Shown here in pieces: positions 37,853-54,572 of a DNA stretch of 64,000 bases. Source of the DNA: Scylla paramamosain. Lineage: Eukaryota > Arthropoda > Malacostraca > Decapoda > Portunidae. Position 1 is the stretch's first letter; each line of letters opens with the position of its first letter. Under the pieces are notes generated by a model that was not told the origin of the DNA, did no database searches, and was given only the letters and a program-made list of their open reading frames with translations. Both the position numbers and the translations under genes were made by a program. The stretch lies in contig NC_087156.1 of assembly GCF_035594125.1 (NCBI RefSeq), forward strand, positions 10,663,100-10,727,099. Direction: 5' to 3'.

Positions 37853-38269
37853 GTGGTAGTTAAGTGAGGCTGAAGAGGAGGAGCACAAGTCATGCTGCGA
37901 TTGATGGATGATGCAATCAAGGGTCGCAAGAGAGGAGGCGGGACGCAAGGCGCCTTCAGGCCAGTCACTGCTGGTGTCCCTCGCCTCCCCTTCCTACCTC
38001 GCTGCGAGGTGAAGGGGCCACTACCACCGCTGCCTCAACACTTACACTACCTTTGCGTCTCAACACTGAAATGCTTGAATGAATGGGAATGAACGGGAAA
38101 TTAATGGTCACTTAGAATTGCTTATAACAAGTACATGTTACTGTTTTAAATCAATCTGTCTGTCTGCGTCTGTCTGTTTATCTCTGCCTCACATCTTCAC
38201 TATAATGATCTGTAAGAAAGAGCATTCCAATCTCTGTTGCTTTGTTGCAATGCATCTGTTTGTATTAGT
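37853..38269. other. unrecognised sequence downstream of the truncated LINE
   Basis: GC-richer DNA with GGGTCGCAAGAGAGGAGGCG; a short open frame (GRKRGGGTQGAFRPVTAGVP) is identical in copy 2 (63,129-63,314). I do not recognise it and do not call it a gene. Confidence 0.4.
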
Positions 38270-38889
<620 letters not shown>

Positions 38890-39191
38890 TCTGTGTCTGC
38901 CCGCCCATCCATCTGTCCCTCTGTCTATTTGTCTGTTTCTCTGTCTGCTTGCTTGCCTTCTATTTTTGCCTGCCTGCCTGTCTGCCTGCTTCTTTGCCTG
39001 CCTATCCTCTTCAAGTTAGGCTGACTATTTCCCTGTCACCCTGTCTGTCTGCCTGCTTTCTTTCTTTTTTTTTTTTGTATGTCCATCCACCTCTTTCCCC
39101 GCCCGTTAGTCTGTCTGCCTCCTTCCTTGCCTGCCTGCTTGCTTGCCTCCCTGCCTGTTTGTTTGACCGTCTGTCTTCCTGCCTACCTGTC

Positions 39192-39240
<49 letters not shown>
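38890..39240 (+). repeat. (CTGC/CTGT)n then (CT)n
   Basis: Imperfect CTGC/CTGT/CCTG repeats from about 38,890 to 39,190, then (CT)n at 39,196-39,240. The start of the spacer cannot be compared with copy 2, which leaves the window. Confidence 0.85.
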
Positions 39241-39244
<4 letters not shown>

Positions 39245-39939
39245 GATTATCTAAACATGTCAAAACATTATTTAAACCACTACTACGAAATAGCAAGGTA
39301 CTTAAAGGCTTGTCTGTAAGTGGTATCAGTGTGAACAGGTTACATCACGCTCCTATACAATCATGATTTACGCAGCACACCCTCCATAGTAGGTTGGCAG
39401 GCACTTCCCACACGTTAAGGAGTCCTTCTTCATTTCACTCTCTAATTTAAACTTCTTTATGCAAATGAAATTAAAGTTCGGGATTTAAATGATCACTTTC
39501 TTTTTTTAGTACATAAACAAAAATGTGCTGGACAAATACAACGAAAAAATCTATATAAAAAAAAAACAATAATAATATTTCAGCCAAACTCCACAGTAAC
39601 GAAAGCTTTCATAAATATATGAAGATATTGCAAAGGACGCACTGAAATATTATTTATCACCGTACAACTACAATACCTAATTCCCGGGAGCAGACTCATG
39701 CAGGATATAAAAAGGTGAAAGACAAGAAAGTAGAGAAGAGTCTCCTCCCCACCCACGCCCCCATCGATCCTGCAGAAGCTGGCAAGAAGAGGGAAATTTC
39801 CATAAAAAAAAAAAAAAAACGTAATTTGAGAGGAAAGTAATTAAGAGATGATTTCTACTTCTATCACATCTAGTCTACATACGGTCCTATTTTTATTATT
39901 GATATCAGATAAGACGTTTCCTCTTCCTTAAATATGACT
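39241..39939. other. unrecognised spacer sequence
   Basis: AT-rich with several A-runs. Nothing identified. Confidence 0.5.
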
Positions 39940-40431
<492 letters not shown>

Positions 40432-40506
40432 CGAATCATTAGCAACAATGGTTATCTTGGTCTATAAATTGGTATGTTCAACTTCAATAGCTACAGCAAA
40501 AGCAGC

Positions 40507-40512
40507 AGCAAC

Positions 40513-40549
<37 letters not shown>

Positions 40550-40680
40550 AAACAGAACAAGAACAAGATGATAAGAACAAATACTACTGATAGTTCACCT
40601 AATACTATTACTACTACTACTACTACTACTAGTACTACAACAACTACTACTACTACTACTACTACTACTACCTATTTTTT
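40507..40680. repeat. (AGT)n and (ACT)n tracts
   Basis: An (AGT)n run at about 40,513-40,548, then (CTA)n at about 40,610-40,670, then poly-T. The trinucleotide strand sense flips between the two tracts. Confidence 0.9.
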
Positions 40681-41340
40681 TTTTGTGTAGCAAAGTATAA
40701 TAGTAATGAAAACAACAGCGTCACCAACAACCACAACGATAACAAAGGCATCAGCCGAGGGAATGAGCGGAACGATAAGACTAAAATGAAACTTAACAGT
40801 ACAACCACCACCACCACCACCTTCATCACCGCTGCGTCAAAATCCACACCAGGCCCTAATTTCATGGTACTTGTAGGTAGTGGAGTGTTTACATTAATTA
40901 CTATCAAAAGTGCTGGTAACGAAACAGAAAATGTTGTCTTCTTTGGAAGAACACGTGGAGTCAGTGTAAAAAAAAAAAAAAAAAAAAAAAAGTGAATGGG
41001 AAGAATCGATTAAAAAAGATGAGTAATGAAAAGTAAATGATAAGGAAAAGGTAATTTCAATATGCAAGCCAACAGAAATACATAATAACATAGTGAATAG
41101 TGGAAACGGAAGAAGGGAAATTCATAAATGTGGAATATGATTAAGGAAAAACAATGACAAGGGAAACGGGAAATTAAAGAGAAAATAAAAGATCAACAAG
41201 AGTAATGACAAATAATTAATATAAGTAAGGCAAGGAAAAGTGGTATGAAAAAATAAACAAACAGGAAGCTACACTACACGAGAATATAAAGACAACAAAA
41301 CAGAAAGCAAAACAAAAAGCAATCGTAGAAAAAAAAAAAA
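40681..41340. other. A-rich unrecognised sequence
   Basis: A (CCA)n run near 40,803-40,822 and a poly-A of about 26 bases at 40,966-40,991. No gene seen. Confidence 0.5.
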
Positions 41341-41532
<192 letters not shown>

Positions 41533-41599
41533 TTTTTTTTCATATAAGAACATAAGAACATAAGAAATAAGGGAAGCTGCAAGAAGCGACCAGGCTTAC

Positions 41600-44690
<3,091 letters not shown>

Positions 44691-44745
44691 AGATTTAACT
44701 AATTTGCCCCTCGCCTTCTCCTCACTACCCCTTCTTCCCTCCCGA

Positions 44746-45209
44746 CTAACGAAAAAAGCGCTGGAGTGCAGTTACCTCCCGCTCGAGTGTTTCGGCCAAA
44801 ACACGAACACCCTGGCGTGACAAATGCACTCCATCCCTGACGTACAAGGTGTCCCTACCATAGAAAAGGTCCCAGTTGTCAATGAACGTCCATCCATTAC
44901 TCTTACAATGATTCGCTAGCCTGCGATTCACTGTAATAGCCCTGGACAGCCACTCAGCACCCTAATCCTGTCCAAAGCCTGTCGAAACCTCCCGATAAGC
45001 TCCTCACTCCTGAACTTACCAAGGTCATTCCCTCCCGCACTGAGAAAAACAATGGGCTTGGTCCCATCTTTTTCTAAGCACGTGTCTAGCTTATCAGCTA
45101 CCTTCCCTATCCCGGCCCCCGCCAAACACACCCTCGACCTACGCTTCCTATCCCTAGCACAGAACGCACTATCTAAGTGCCTAACCCGACTATCACCAAA
45201 CACAAGCAC
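44746..45209 (-). pseudogene. CR1 ORF1 SGNH-type esterase domain, frameshifted
   Basis: Two overlapping frames give one domain. The first (45,209 to 44,928) has VFGDSRVR with the candidate nucleophile Ser at residue 7, a Gly-rich block GAGIGK, and GGND at residues 59-62. The second (44,931 to 44,746) has IDNWDLFYG and the Asp/His block DGVHLSRQG. These are the GDS, G, GND and DxxH blocks of SGNH hydrolases; CR1 ORF1 proteins are known to carry such an esterase domain. A small deletion just after RIRVL shifts the frame. Function in CR1 is thought to concern lipid or ester interaction of the ORF1 particle. Confidence 0.8.
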
Positions 45210-45210
45210 T

Positions 45211-45593
45211 CTACCTTGGGGCAGGGTAGCTGCATCTGCCCCTTCTTGTCTCTTCCCGCCATGTCCACCTCCATCTCCTTCCCTTCCTCCAGCACACTGA
45301 AGGGATTCTTCGTCTCCGCGCCTTGAGGACCTTCACCCTCTTGCCTCCCCTACACACACTGCTCCTCCGTCGCCTTATTAAGTAAGGTGACGGTGGGGGC
45401 ACGACCATCCCTCAGGTGCTGAGATCCTCTCACAGAACTCAGCCTGCAGGTCTGAGATCCTCCCACGAAACTCAGCCTGCACCTCCGAGATCCTCCGATG
45501 GAACTCAGCCTCCACCTCTGAGACCTTCGCAACGAAGGCCTCGAAAACAGGAGAACTAACACAACCAGACGACTCAGCAACACAAGGCGCCAT
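45211..45593 (-). pseudogene. CR1 ORF1 N-terminal coiled coil and basic linker
   Basis: Starting at the ATG at 45,593, the frame encodes a short N-terminus and then a run of near-repeats (VEAEFHRRISEVQAEFRGRI, then SDLQAEF and ERIS), a predicted coiled coil with a repeating unit of about 12 residues. A different frame (45,408 to 45,211) continues as an Arg/Lys-rich linker (LKARRRRIPSVCWRKGRRWR) ending just before the esterase. At least one frameshift separates them. Assignment as ORF1 rests on position and on the following esterase. Confidence 0.7.
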
Positions 45594-45649
45594 GTCTACA
45601 CTAGCCAGCTATATTAGCGTCAGGTCACTGCTCACTAAACACGTCCGTT

Positions 45650-46076
<427 letters not shown>

Positions 46077-46080
46077 TTTT

Positions 46081-47214
46081 GTTGTTGTTGTTGTTGTGGA
46101 AGGAAGGAAAAGCAGCAATACCAACAAGAGCAGCAAGATCAGCGACGGCAACAGCAGCAGCAGCATATTTAGTGTAATAATCTCCAACAGATAAAACACG
46201 CGGTGAGAAGTAACACGAGGCATCCTGGACAAACACCTGTCCACCTCGGCCCTGCAGGAGCTAAGATAGAGAAAATGCATTTATAGTTGTTAAAGTGTCC
46301 AGCTTAGGTTACAGAGGCGTAGGTTAAGTCAGCCTGTTTGCATAGTGCACACCAGGATGCATGATATTTTTCAAAGGTTACCCAGAATTGTTGGGTACAT
46401 GGAAGTGTACATGACATGACCAGTGTCATGAGGAAGAAGTAAGTTGCCATACTGCTTAGTATGAAAAGATATAAAGTGTGATTAAAGTATTACAAATTCA
46501 TGTATTATATTGGTATATTACAGTACACTCAAACGCAACCCGCGCCTCATGTGTTTGAGATGTGGAGTCTTAAGACTACAGAAAAATGACAAATATTCAT
46601 GTAATTCTTTTGTAATCAGTTGTCCAAGGCTCAAGGGTACATAAATGTATTAAATTTATTTAATTTAAAGGGTGGATGGATTTAGAAAAGGTGAAAGTGC
46701 TGCAAAAAAAAAAACATTGAATATATTATCAGAAAAAAAAAAAAACGGAATAATAAGACAGTCCTCTGCAGGAGAAGAAAAAGAAGAAGGAAAAAGAGAG
46801 CTAATAGAGTAACATTCTCGCATGCATTGTTGAAGTGTGGATTTTTGAAGCAGCAGCCTTTCCTGGCACTTTCACAGTCAGTCCCCTAACTGAGTTAGCG
46901 TACTTTCCTTACATGGACCCCTGGAACTTTTTTTCTTTCTCTAAACTTTGCCTGGCGCCAACAGAGATTTGACCAGTCGTACATATATATGTTTCTTCCT
47001 CCAATGGCGGTGACGCTGCTGCTTCTTCCTCTGAGAAAAGTGGTGGTAGTTCTTTTTCTCTGCTTCTTTTTCTTGTTTTCATCCTCTGATGGAGGTAATG
47101 CTGCTGCTGCTGCTGCTGCTTCTTCCTCTGATGGCGTTGCTTCCTGTTCTTGTTCTTCTAAGACAGTCAGTTTGGTGGTCTGAGTTGGTGGTAGGGTAGT
47201 TAGAGTGGGGAAAG
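46081..47214. other. unrecognised spacer with short repeats
   Basis: (TTG)n at 46,079-46,096, A-runs near 46,705 and 46,735, and a (CTG)n at about 47,100-47,122. No gene or element recognised. Confidence 0.5.
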
Positions 47215-48652
47215 TAGGAGGTACTGCACACTCACCTCCCCTGCTACCCAGTCATAATTCAAGTCAGGTTGGTGGAAGACTGGGAAGGGTAGGGAGGTGC
47301 TGCACACTCACCTTCCATGCTCCCCAGGTTACATTTGTCAGGTTGGTTGTTTTTGGAGTTGCCAGGGTCAGTCAGTCAGGCCCAGTCAGTCACCTTGCCA
47401 AGATCAGAGGGGTGGTGGTTGTGGTACATTTGGAGTTGGTAGGATGAGTCAGATTAGTGGTGGAAGTCAAACTGGGAGACTGGGAAGGGTAGGGAGGTGC
47501 TGCACACTCACCTCCCATGCTCCCCAGGTTACATTTGTCAGGTTGGTTGTTTTTGGAGTTGCCAGGGTCAGTCAGTCAGGTCCAGTCAGTCAAGGGAAGT
47601 GCTACGCACTCACCTTGCCAACATCAGAGGGGTGGTGGTGGTGGTACATTTGGAGTTGGTAGTGGAAGTCAAACTGGGAGACTGGGAAGGGTAGAAAGGT
47701 GCTGCACACTCACCTCCCATGCTCCCCAGGGTCAGTCAGTTTGGTGGTCTGTTGCCGGATTATAGTAAGATTTGTAAGTCAGTCAGGTTGGTTATTTTTA
47801 GAGTTGCCAGGGTCAGTCAGGCTGGTGGTAGGGAAGCTACCACCATCAGGGTCAGAGTGGGTCAGAGAATAGGAGGTACAGGTGTGGTCTGTACATTTGG
47901 AGTTGCTCTTAGAAGTTGCCAGGATGAATCAGGTCAAACTGGGAGATTGGGAAGTGTTGGGAGGTGCTGCACACTCACCTCCCATGCTCTTCAGGGCCAG
48001 TCAGTTTGGTGATTACATATCCGTAAGTCAGTCAGGTTGGTTGTTTTTGAGCTGCCAGGGGCCAGTCAGTCAGGGTCAGTCAAGGGAAGTGCTACGCACT
48101 CACCTTGCCAAGATCAGAGGGCTAGTGGTGGTAGTCTGTACAGTTGTCAGGTTGGTGGTCAAAGTCAAACTAGGAGACTGGGAAGGGTAGGGAGGTGCTG
48201 CACACTCACCTCCCGTGCTTCCCAGGTGGGGTGGTGGTCTTTGGAGTAGTCAGGGTCAGTCAGGTTGGTACTGATTTATTTTTATTATTTATTGTTGATT
48301 ACCAGACTCATTTTATTGATTTATTTTATTTTTCTTATTTATTTTATTGTTTTTTTTTTCCTTTATACCTATATATATTTTATTCTTTTTTGGTGTGGTA
48401 GTCCGTAGACTTAGGGAGAGAAGGGAAGTGCTGTGCACTCACCTCTCTTGCTTTCCCGAGGTCCGAGGTGGTAGGGTGGTTTTTATTTATTTTTATTTTA
48501 TTTTATCATTTTATTTATTTTATTTATTTATTTATTTTTTATTTTTTTGTTTTGTTTTGCGTGGTAGGTGAGTGCTATGCACTCACCTTTATTTTACATT
48601 TATTTTTTTCCTGTTAGGTGAAGAGGAGTGCTATGCACTCACCTTTATTTAT

Positions 48653-48683
<31 letters not shown>

Positions 48684-48860
48684 ATTTATTTTTTTTTTTT
48701 TGCCTGGTAGCCCGTAGACTTGCCAGGGTTAGGTAGGGGAGAGAAGGGAAGCGCTGTGCACTCACCTTCCTTGCTCTCCCGGGGGCGGTAAGGCGGTGCC
48801 TTCCTCCCCAGGGGAGGGGTAGGGAGGTGCTGCGCACTCACCTCCCCTCCTCGCCGTGGG
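47215..48860. repeat. hairpin-bearing repeat array
   Basis: A core resembling GGGAGGTGCTGCACACTCAC followed by CTCCC recurs at least 13 times (near 47,226, 47,300, 47,500, 47,600, 47,698, 47,965, 48,090, 48,195, 48,430, 48,571, 48,629, 48,750 and 48,827). Spacers are rich in GTCAGTCAGGTTGG or, later, in TTTA. The core arms GGGAGGTG and CACCTCCC are perfect complements; at 48,566-48,588 the arms AGGTGAGTGC and GCACTCACCT pair over 10 bp. On the minus strand each core reads as a donor-like AGGTGAGTG. Origin unknown; possibly decayed SINE bodies. Confidence 0.8.
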
Positions 48861-48865
48861 CAGCT

Positions 48866-48906
48866 CCATCACCGTACCTGTGTGTTTGAGGCACACAGGG
48901 TGATGG
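48866..48906. repeat. long imperfect palindrome
   Basis: CCATCACC, GTAC, CTGTGTG, a 7-base loop, CACACAG and GGTGATGG form a 15-bp stem with a 4-base bulge. It lies between the hairpin array and the tRNA-like head. Confidence 0.85.
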
Positions 48907-48929
48907 AGGGATGCTCTTTGAAGGTTTTT

Positions 48930-49025
48930 GTGAGTTCCGAGAGGGGGGTTCGAACCTACGCGCCCCTCACTTCCCTCACGCCAAACTCCAAGTGCATCAC
49001 TCTACCCACTGGGCCACGAGGGCCC
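48930..49025 (-). mobile_element. tRNA-derived SINE-like head
   Basis: On the minus strand TGGCCCAGTGG (49,006-49,016) fits the RNA polymerase III A box and GGTTCGAACC (48,947-48,956) fits the B box. The surrounding sequence has tRNA-like spacing with about 50 bases between boxes, longer than a standard class I tRNA. It cannot be folded by eye into a clean tRNA. The downstream body on this strand would be the palindrome and hairpin array. I interpret it as a SINE head or tRNA pseudogene. Confidence 0.65.
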
Positions 49026-49181
49026 TTTTTCTTTTTTTTAAAGTTGGTCTATTTCCCCATCTTCCCAATCTTTTTTGTAAAGTTGGTTTATTTCCCCATC
49101 TAATGTTCACGCCAGTATGTATTAAAGAATTATCATGTGAATTATTTTCATCATGTTATTCATTTATTGTATTTTCTATAG

Positions 49182-49249
49182 GATATGACCGCTGGCATCC
49201 CACACACACTGGATTCCCAAGACTGTCACTACGCCATGATACCCCAACG
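49182..49249 (+). CDS. weak candidate exon, 68 bp
   Basis: TTGTATTTTCTATAG precedes 68 open bases encoding DMTAGIPHTLDSQDCHYAMI in one frame, with donor CAACG|GTAAAC. A polyadenylation-type AATAAA occurs at about 49,311. Another frame is also open. No paralogue, no family. Confidence 0.2.
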
Positions 49250-49259
49250 GTAAACAAGA

Positions 49260-49937
49260 TATATTTGAACACATGATTTCCCCTCCAGTGTTCATGCAGC
49301 AGAAAATATTCAATAAAAAAACTGCTGCTGATTCTAAAGTGAGCGTTCATTCCCACAGTGATAATTAGATAATTGTTGACTTGTGGGAGTATGTCGTGGA
49401 GTGCAAATAGCAGTAGGTGAGATCAGAGAACTTTACAGAGGCGGGCATTCCTTGTGTCTGGAGCCGCCTCCTGGAACTTTCCCCTGTGCTGCAACACCAC
49501 CACCACCAACACCACCAACAACAATAACAACAACACACCATTACACCTGTCCATCCTGCAGCACGAGAATGACTCAGCCCAGAGAACCACGGATTGCTTT
49601 ATTCGTAATTCACGTCCACTCTCAACATAGACATCAATCAAATTGTCATTGAAAAAGTTGGTAAAGCACTCACTTCTTCACACAGGCTTTACTACCTATC
49701 AGCAGTATGAAAGCTTCCGACTGAGAGGAAGGGCGGCGCCGGGAGGGATTAAGGGAGAGAGGGTAGGGGGACTAGCGGAGGCTGCAAGTGTGTTTATGCT
49801 TCATAGGTATAAAAAAGAATACTGTATGAAAAAGAAGAAAGACCTGTGCCCCTCCCACCCCTGCTCCCCGCGTGAGACGATACGTAGTGAAGTGGTACTG
49901 TTGTTGTTATTATCATTATTATTATTATTATTATTAC

Positions 49938-49983
<46 letters not shown>

Positions 49984-50315
49984 GTTATATATTATTTATT
50001 ATTATTACTATTATTATTACTACTATTATTACCATTATAATTAATATTATTACCGTCATCATCGTCATCAGCACCATCATTGCAGTGTAGCGGATTTGTC
50101 CTTTTATTTCCGTGTCGTAACTTGTAAGATGTAAGTTTTAATAGTTCAGTATTTGTAACGATGGAGACCTTGTTTTTTTTTATTCTTTATGCACTGCAAG
50201 GTGTCATTGGCATTTACATCTATATTTTCTACTGTTTTTTTTTCTGTTACTTATGTACTGAATCTATTTGTTTTGCAGAAAAAAAAGTTCAAACAATAAC
50301 AGACCAAGAGGTTCC
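49260..50315. other. unrecognised sequence with (ATT)n
   Basis: (CAC)n/(CAA)n near 49,496-49,535 and a long (ATT)n at about 49,900-50,030. Nothing else recognised up to the segmental duplication. Confidence 0.6.
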
Positions 50316-50617
50316 GATTCTAATTCTGATTCTGATTCATTCTCTCGCTCTCTTTATAATCTCATTTTGCATCCTTCTACATCCTTCCCTCCTTCATTTC
50401 ATCTTACTTCTTGCTACTTACTTTCCTTCCTCTACATTTACCTCCATCTCATCTCCCTCTCTTCCATTTTTATGTCCGATAATGCTCTTCCTCTTCCTCC
50501 TCCTCCTCCTTCTTTTTCCCCTCTTCCTCTTCCTTTTCCTTCTCTTCCTATTTCTAGTCCGATGCATTCTCCATATATCTGCTTATTTCCCTCCTGTTCT
50601 GATTTCTTTTTTATCAT

Positions 50618-50742
<125 letters not shown>

Positions 50743-51088
50743 ATACATTCCTACTTTTTAAAACTCTTCGTCAGCCTTTCGTGAAACCTGAAACTCCAAC
50801 AAGCAGCCAGCAACACACTCAGTCCCTGTGCTTCCCTGAGCAGTAAAGGGCGGACGTTGTCATCTCCCGGCGTTACTCCTTCGAGACGCACAGTAAAACA
50901 TGTAAGTTCGTGTAGCGTCAGCATATTGACCGAACAGTTGAAGAATGTATGTCAGTACGTATAACAGTATATCTTTGACCCTCTGTCTGTCTTATGTGGG
51001 TGGGTGCGTGATTGGTTGAGAGTCTCTGTCCTCAGCTTATGTGCAATTTTGTGTATTTTAAAGTATCTGTCTGTTTGTTTGTCTATTA

Positions 51089-51235
<147 letters not shown>

Positions 51236-51333
51236 ATAACTCAGCATTTACTTTTTTCCAAATGTCGCATGAAAGAAAGAAGAAAGAGGCAAAAAAGTGT
51301 GCACGATATATATGCATGTGTATTGTGTTGCAA

Positions 51334-51576
<243 letters not shown>

Positions 51577-52384
51577 CGCCTCTGTCTGCAACGTCATTCA
51601 CAGATAGAAGGATTCATGTTTTTTTTTTTTTTGTCCCTTTTTTTGTTCTATAGTTTTGATTTCTTTTGTTTCTCTAGGTTCATATGTAAAATCTCTCTTA
51701 TTTATCCATCGCTCGTGTTTAATTTACGAAACATGAACATACAAATATCTTCGTTATGCAAAATTCAGTGTCTGCCTCAAAGTTTCTGATATTTTTCTAT
51801 TTCTAATGATTCTATATATATGTATGTTTGTTTACTATTTCATTTGGCATATGCACCCATCAGTCAATTTGTCTATGTGTCTTTGTCTGTCCTGCTTTCT
51901 GAATGTCTGATATGCTGGCTGACTCTCTAATGTAATTTCCCTCTAACATAGTACATACCTTTATTTATCTTAGTTTGTTTACCATGATTTACAGTTGCAT
52001 TTCTATATGTTCTGTCCATCAATATACAGCTAATTTCTCTCTTTATCTGATTCATTGCTTACACTTACACTTTCTTCTTATTTGTTTATGTATATTGCTC
52101 TTCAACTATCCTACCTTCCTGTGTTTCTTCACTTACCTACCCATTCGTCGATGTTTTATCTGTATATCTCTCCCTATCTAATAATTCCACCTTCTTATCT
52201 ATCAACGGGGATTTATCAATATATTTTCCCACTTATGTACTTATTATCCATGTCTGTCTGTCTGTCTGTCTATTTATCTAATCTGTTTTCTACTTATTAA
52301 ACTGTTTATCTACCCATCTATTTATAATTATATCTAATTAAATACCAACAACACATTTCTCTATCTGCGCCTGAACATACTCAC

Positions 52385-52558
52385 CGATCCATCTCCCCGT
52401 TCACCGCCACTGTACCGAGATAATGCACCCTCAATACACTCCTATACTCGGCGGCGGCTAGGCAACGCTATTTCGACATGTTCCACTAAGCATCCCTCCA
52501 GTTCCTCCCACAGCTCCCTGCTAATAAGGAAAGACAAGGCCCTGCTAATACTACGAGA
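52385..52558 (-). pseudogene. broken duplicate of the 174-bp candidate exon
   Basis: Same length and donor (GTGAGTATG) as 26,153-26,326, but the acceptor CAG has become CCG and the codon for Gln in RRRVQEC is now TAG (52,442-52,444). A Pro in the early part is Phe here. If the exon is real, this copy could not be spliced or translated as in copy 1. Confidence 0.45.
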
Positions 52559-52629
52559 CGGGAGGAGGAGGAGGAGGAAGAGGAGGGGCGTCTATTGCAA
52601 GCATTATGTCGGCAAAAAGAAGGATGGAA

Positions 52630-53785
52630 CGTAAGGGAGAGAGGATGAAGGATGGTGGAGCGAGGCAAGAGAAGAAAGGAATTCGTGAAAATGGGAGAAG
52701 TTGAGAGTGAGGTGTGGTGGTGGTGGTGGTGGTGGTGAGGGATGGAAGATTAATTAGCAATGATTAGTGGTGGCGGGGGTGAGGTATGGGACAGAATCAT
52801 GGTGGAGTGGAGTGTAAGCTGTGGTGATGGTGACGGTGATGGTGATGTTGTGGTGACGAGGGTGAGCTTGTGCGTGAATGATTACTGATTAGTGATGACA
52901 GGTTAATAGAGCGTCAGTTTATATTAACAGCCACTGGACATGATACATTACGGACAGCTGGTGTGCAGTGGAGAGAGCGTGTTATTATCATAGTCTCCAG
53001 ATCACTTATTAGAGTCTAGAATAGATCATAAGGGTAACAATTTGGTTACAGTTTACAATACCACTTAATTTCCGCATGGTAAAGAGTGGATGAAAAAGAG
53101 AGTTAAATCAGGTTGGTTCATTTAGTTAGGGAGGTGTCTTGATACTCGTCTCTTATAGCAACTCAAGTCATACGGAAGTGAGTAAACATATATGATCAGT
53201 TCAAGTCATAACAAGTTTGGGAAGTCAGATAAAAATCAGGGAGAATTACGGAGTTTAACTGTGAAAGGGATCAAAGAGTGAAGAGGCCAGCCAACTCTCG
53301 CACTATTAAAGAGAAAACAAGGGCTGAAAGTAAGTGAAAAGCCTAGTTGTATCAGAGCGTGTGTTTCATGAGCAGGGCTGAACTGTAGCGTTTGGATTGC
53401 TTTGTATTCATGGTGAGGGGAATCACACCAGGGGCGGGATGTGATACGTTAATGGGACTGTTTGTATGCATAATAAAGTGACACAATAATGGATATGGAA
53501 CGTGCCACATTGATTGCTTTGCATTCATTTTAAAGGGAAATCATGCCACCAATGAAATGTAACACGTTATTTGGTATTTTTATCCATGAAAAGAACCGTA
53601 GTAAGGCAGTTTAAGGAAGCTTTAAGTGGTAGTCAGATGACACTTGATCATAAAAATAAATTAATACCTAACTCAACGCACAGAAAAAAAAAAAGTACTG
53701 AAATTTTAAAGAACACATGCTTCTCTCTGACGAGCATCACTCGCAAGACCTGCATTACATTCAGTCCCGAAGAGTTCTCAAGAGT
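52630..53785. other. unrecognised duplicated sequence
   Basis: Counterpart of 26,400-27,560. A (GGT)n run lies at about 52,706-52,736. Nothing else recognised. Confidence 0.5.
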
Positions 53786-53831
53786 CCTTTTAAATTATTT
53801 GACCCTTTCACATGAAACAATCACACTGGAG

Positions 53832-54316
53832 AAATGGTTCTCAACTGGTGGTCCACAGTGTCTCTTTAGGGTGGTCCACAGGATGCCTACTGTATTTGCT
53901 GATAAAAATCAAATGGAAAATTCAGTATGAACAATTTGATCAAAATGAATAACTACTATTATTACATTTCTATTTAAGAGAACCATTGACAGTCTAAGTT
54001 GTAGCTGTTAGGTAATACTTCGAGTCACTTCTAAGTTTAATCTACAACGAATGTTCAAGATTCACGCCGCCATTCGGGACTAGGGCCTGAGAACATACTC
54101 GTACCATACGCGTCAAGGTGACGAGCCATCCTGTTCATCTCTGTCAGCTTCCACGCGGCTACACGAGTCGTCAAGTGCTGTGGACCACCGTGCCTGTGGC
54201 CACTGGCCACCGAACTGCAGTGTTGATTAGTTGTATTAAAACAAAATTGAAAGGGTCCACATTTTCTTTTTGTTTTTGTTAGTGGCCTGTGGCCTGAAAA
54301 GAGATGAAAACCACTG
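53832..54316. mobile_element. hAT-like non-autonomous DNA transposon
   Basis: About 485 bp. The left end AAATGGTTCTCAACTGGTGG and the reverse complement of the right end CAGTGGTTTTCATC are similar terminal inverted repeats of the CAGTGGTTCTCA type known from hAT elements. It is flanked by an 8-bp target duplication with one mismatch: CACTGGAG at 53,824-53,831 and CACTAGAG at 54,317-54,324. No transposase frame is present. It lies within copy-2-only sequence. Confidence 0.7.
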
Positions 54317-54572
54317 CACTAGAGAGTAATAACGGCATTAGCAAAAGCGTCCACTTCAAACACCCTTTTGTCTCTGCCTGTGGGCGCACAAATTACCTCA
54401 GAATGTTACGTCACAATGAATAAGACAAGTGTAAAAGCTTTCTTTCTCTTAAATTTGAATACCGGCTTTTCGGAAATATTGATTGTTTTTTTTTTTTTTT
54501 TGTGCAATAAGAAAGAAAAAGTGAAAAAATCTACAATTCACCCTAAGGAGAAGGAACAGAAAAATTATGAAC

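Noticed and set aside
47205..48249. Overlapping plus-strand frames of 65-120 codons rich in Gly, Ser and Val
   Set aside because: They follow the GTCAGTCAGGTT/hairpin repeat array and share its periodicity; no start context or domain.
48947..49016. Functional tRNA gene
   Set aside because: A and B boxes are present but too far apart for a class I tRNA, and I could not form a clean acceptor stem by eye. Treated as SINE head or pseudogene.
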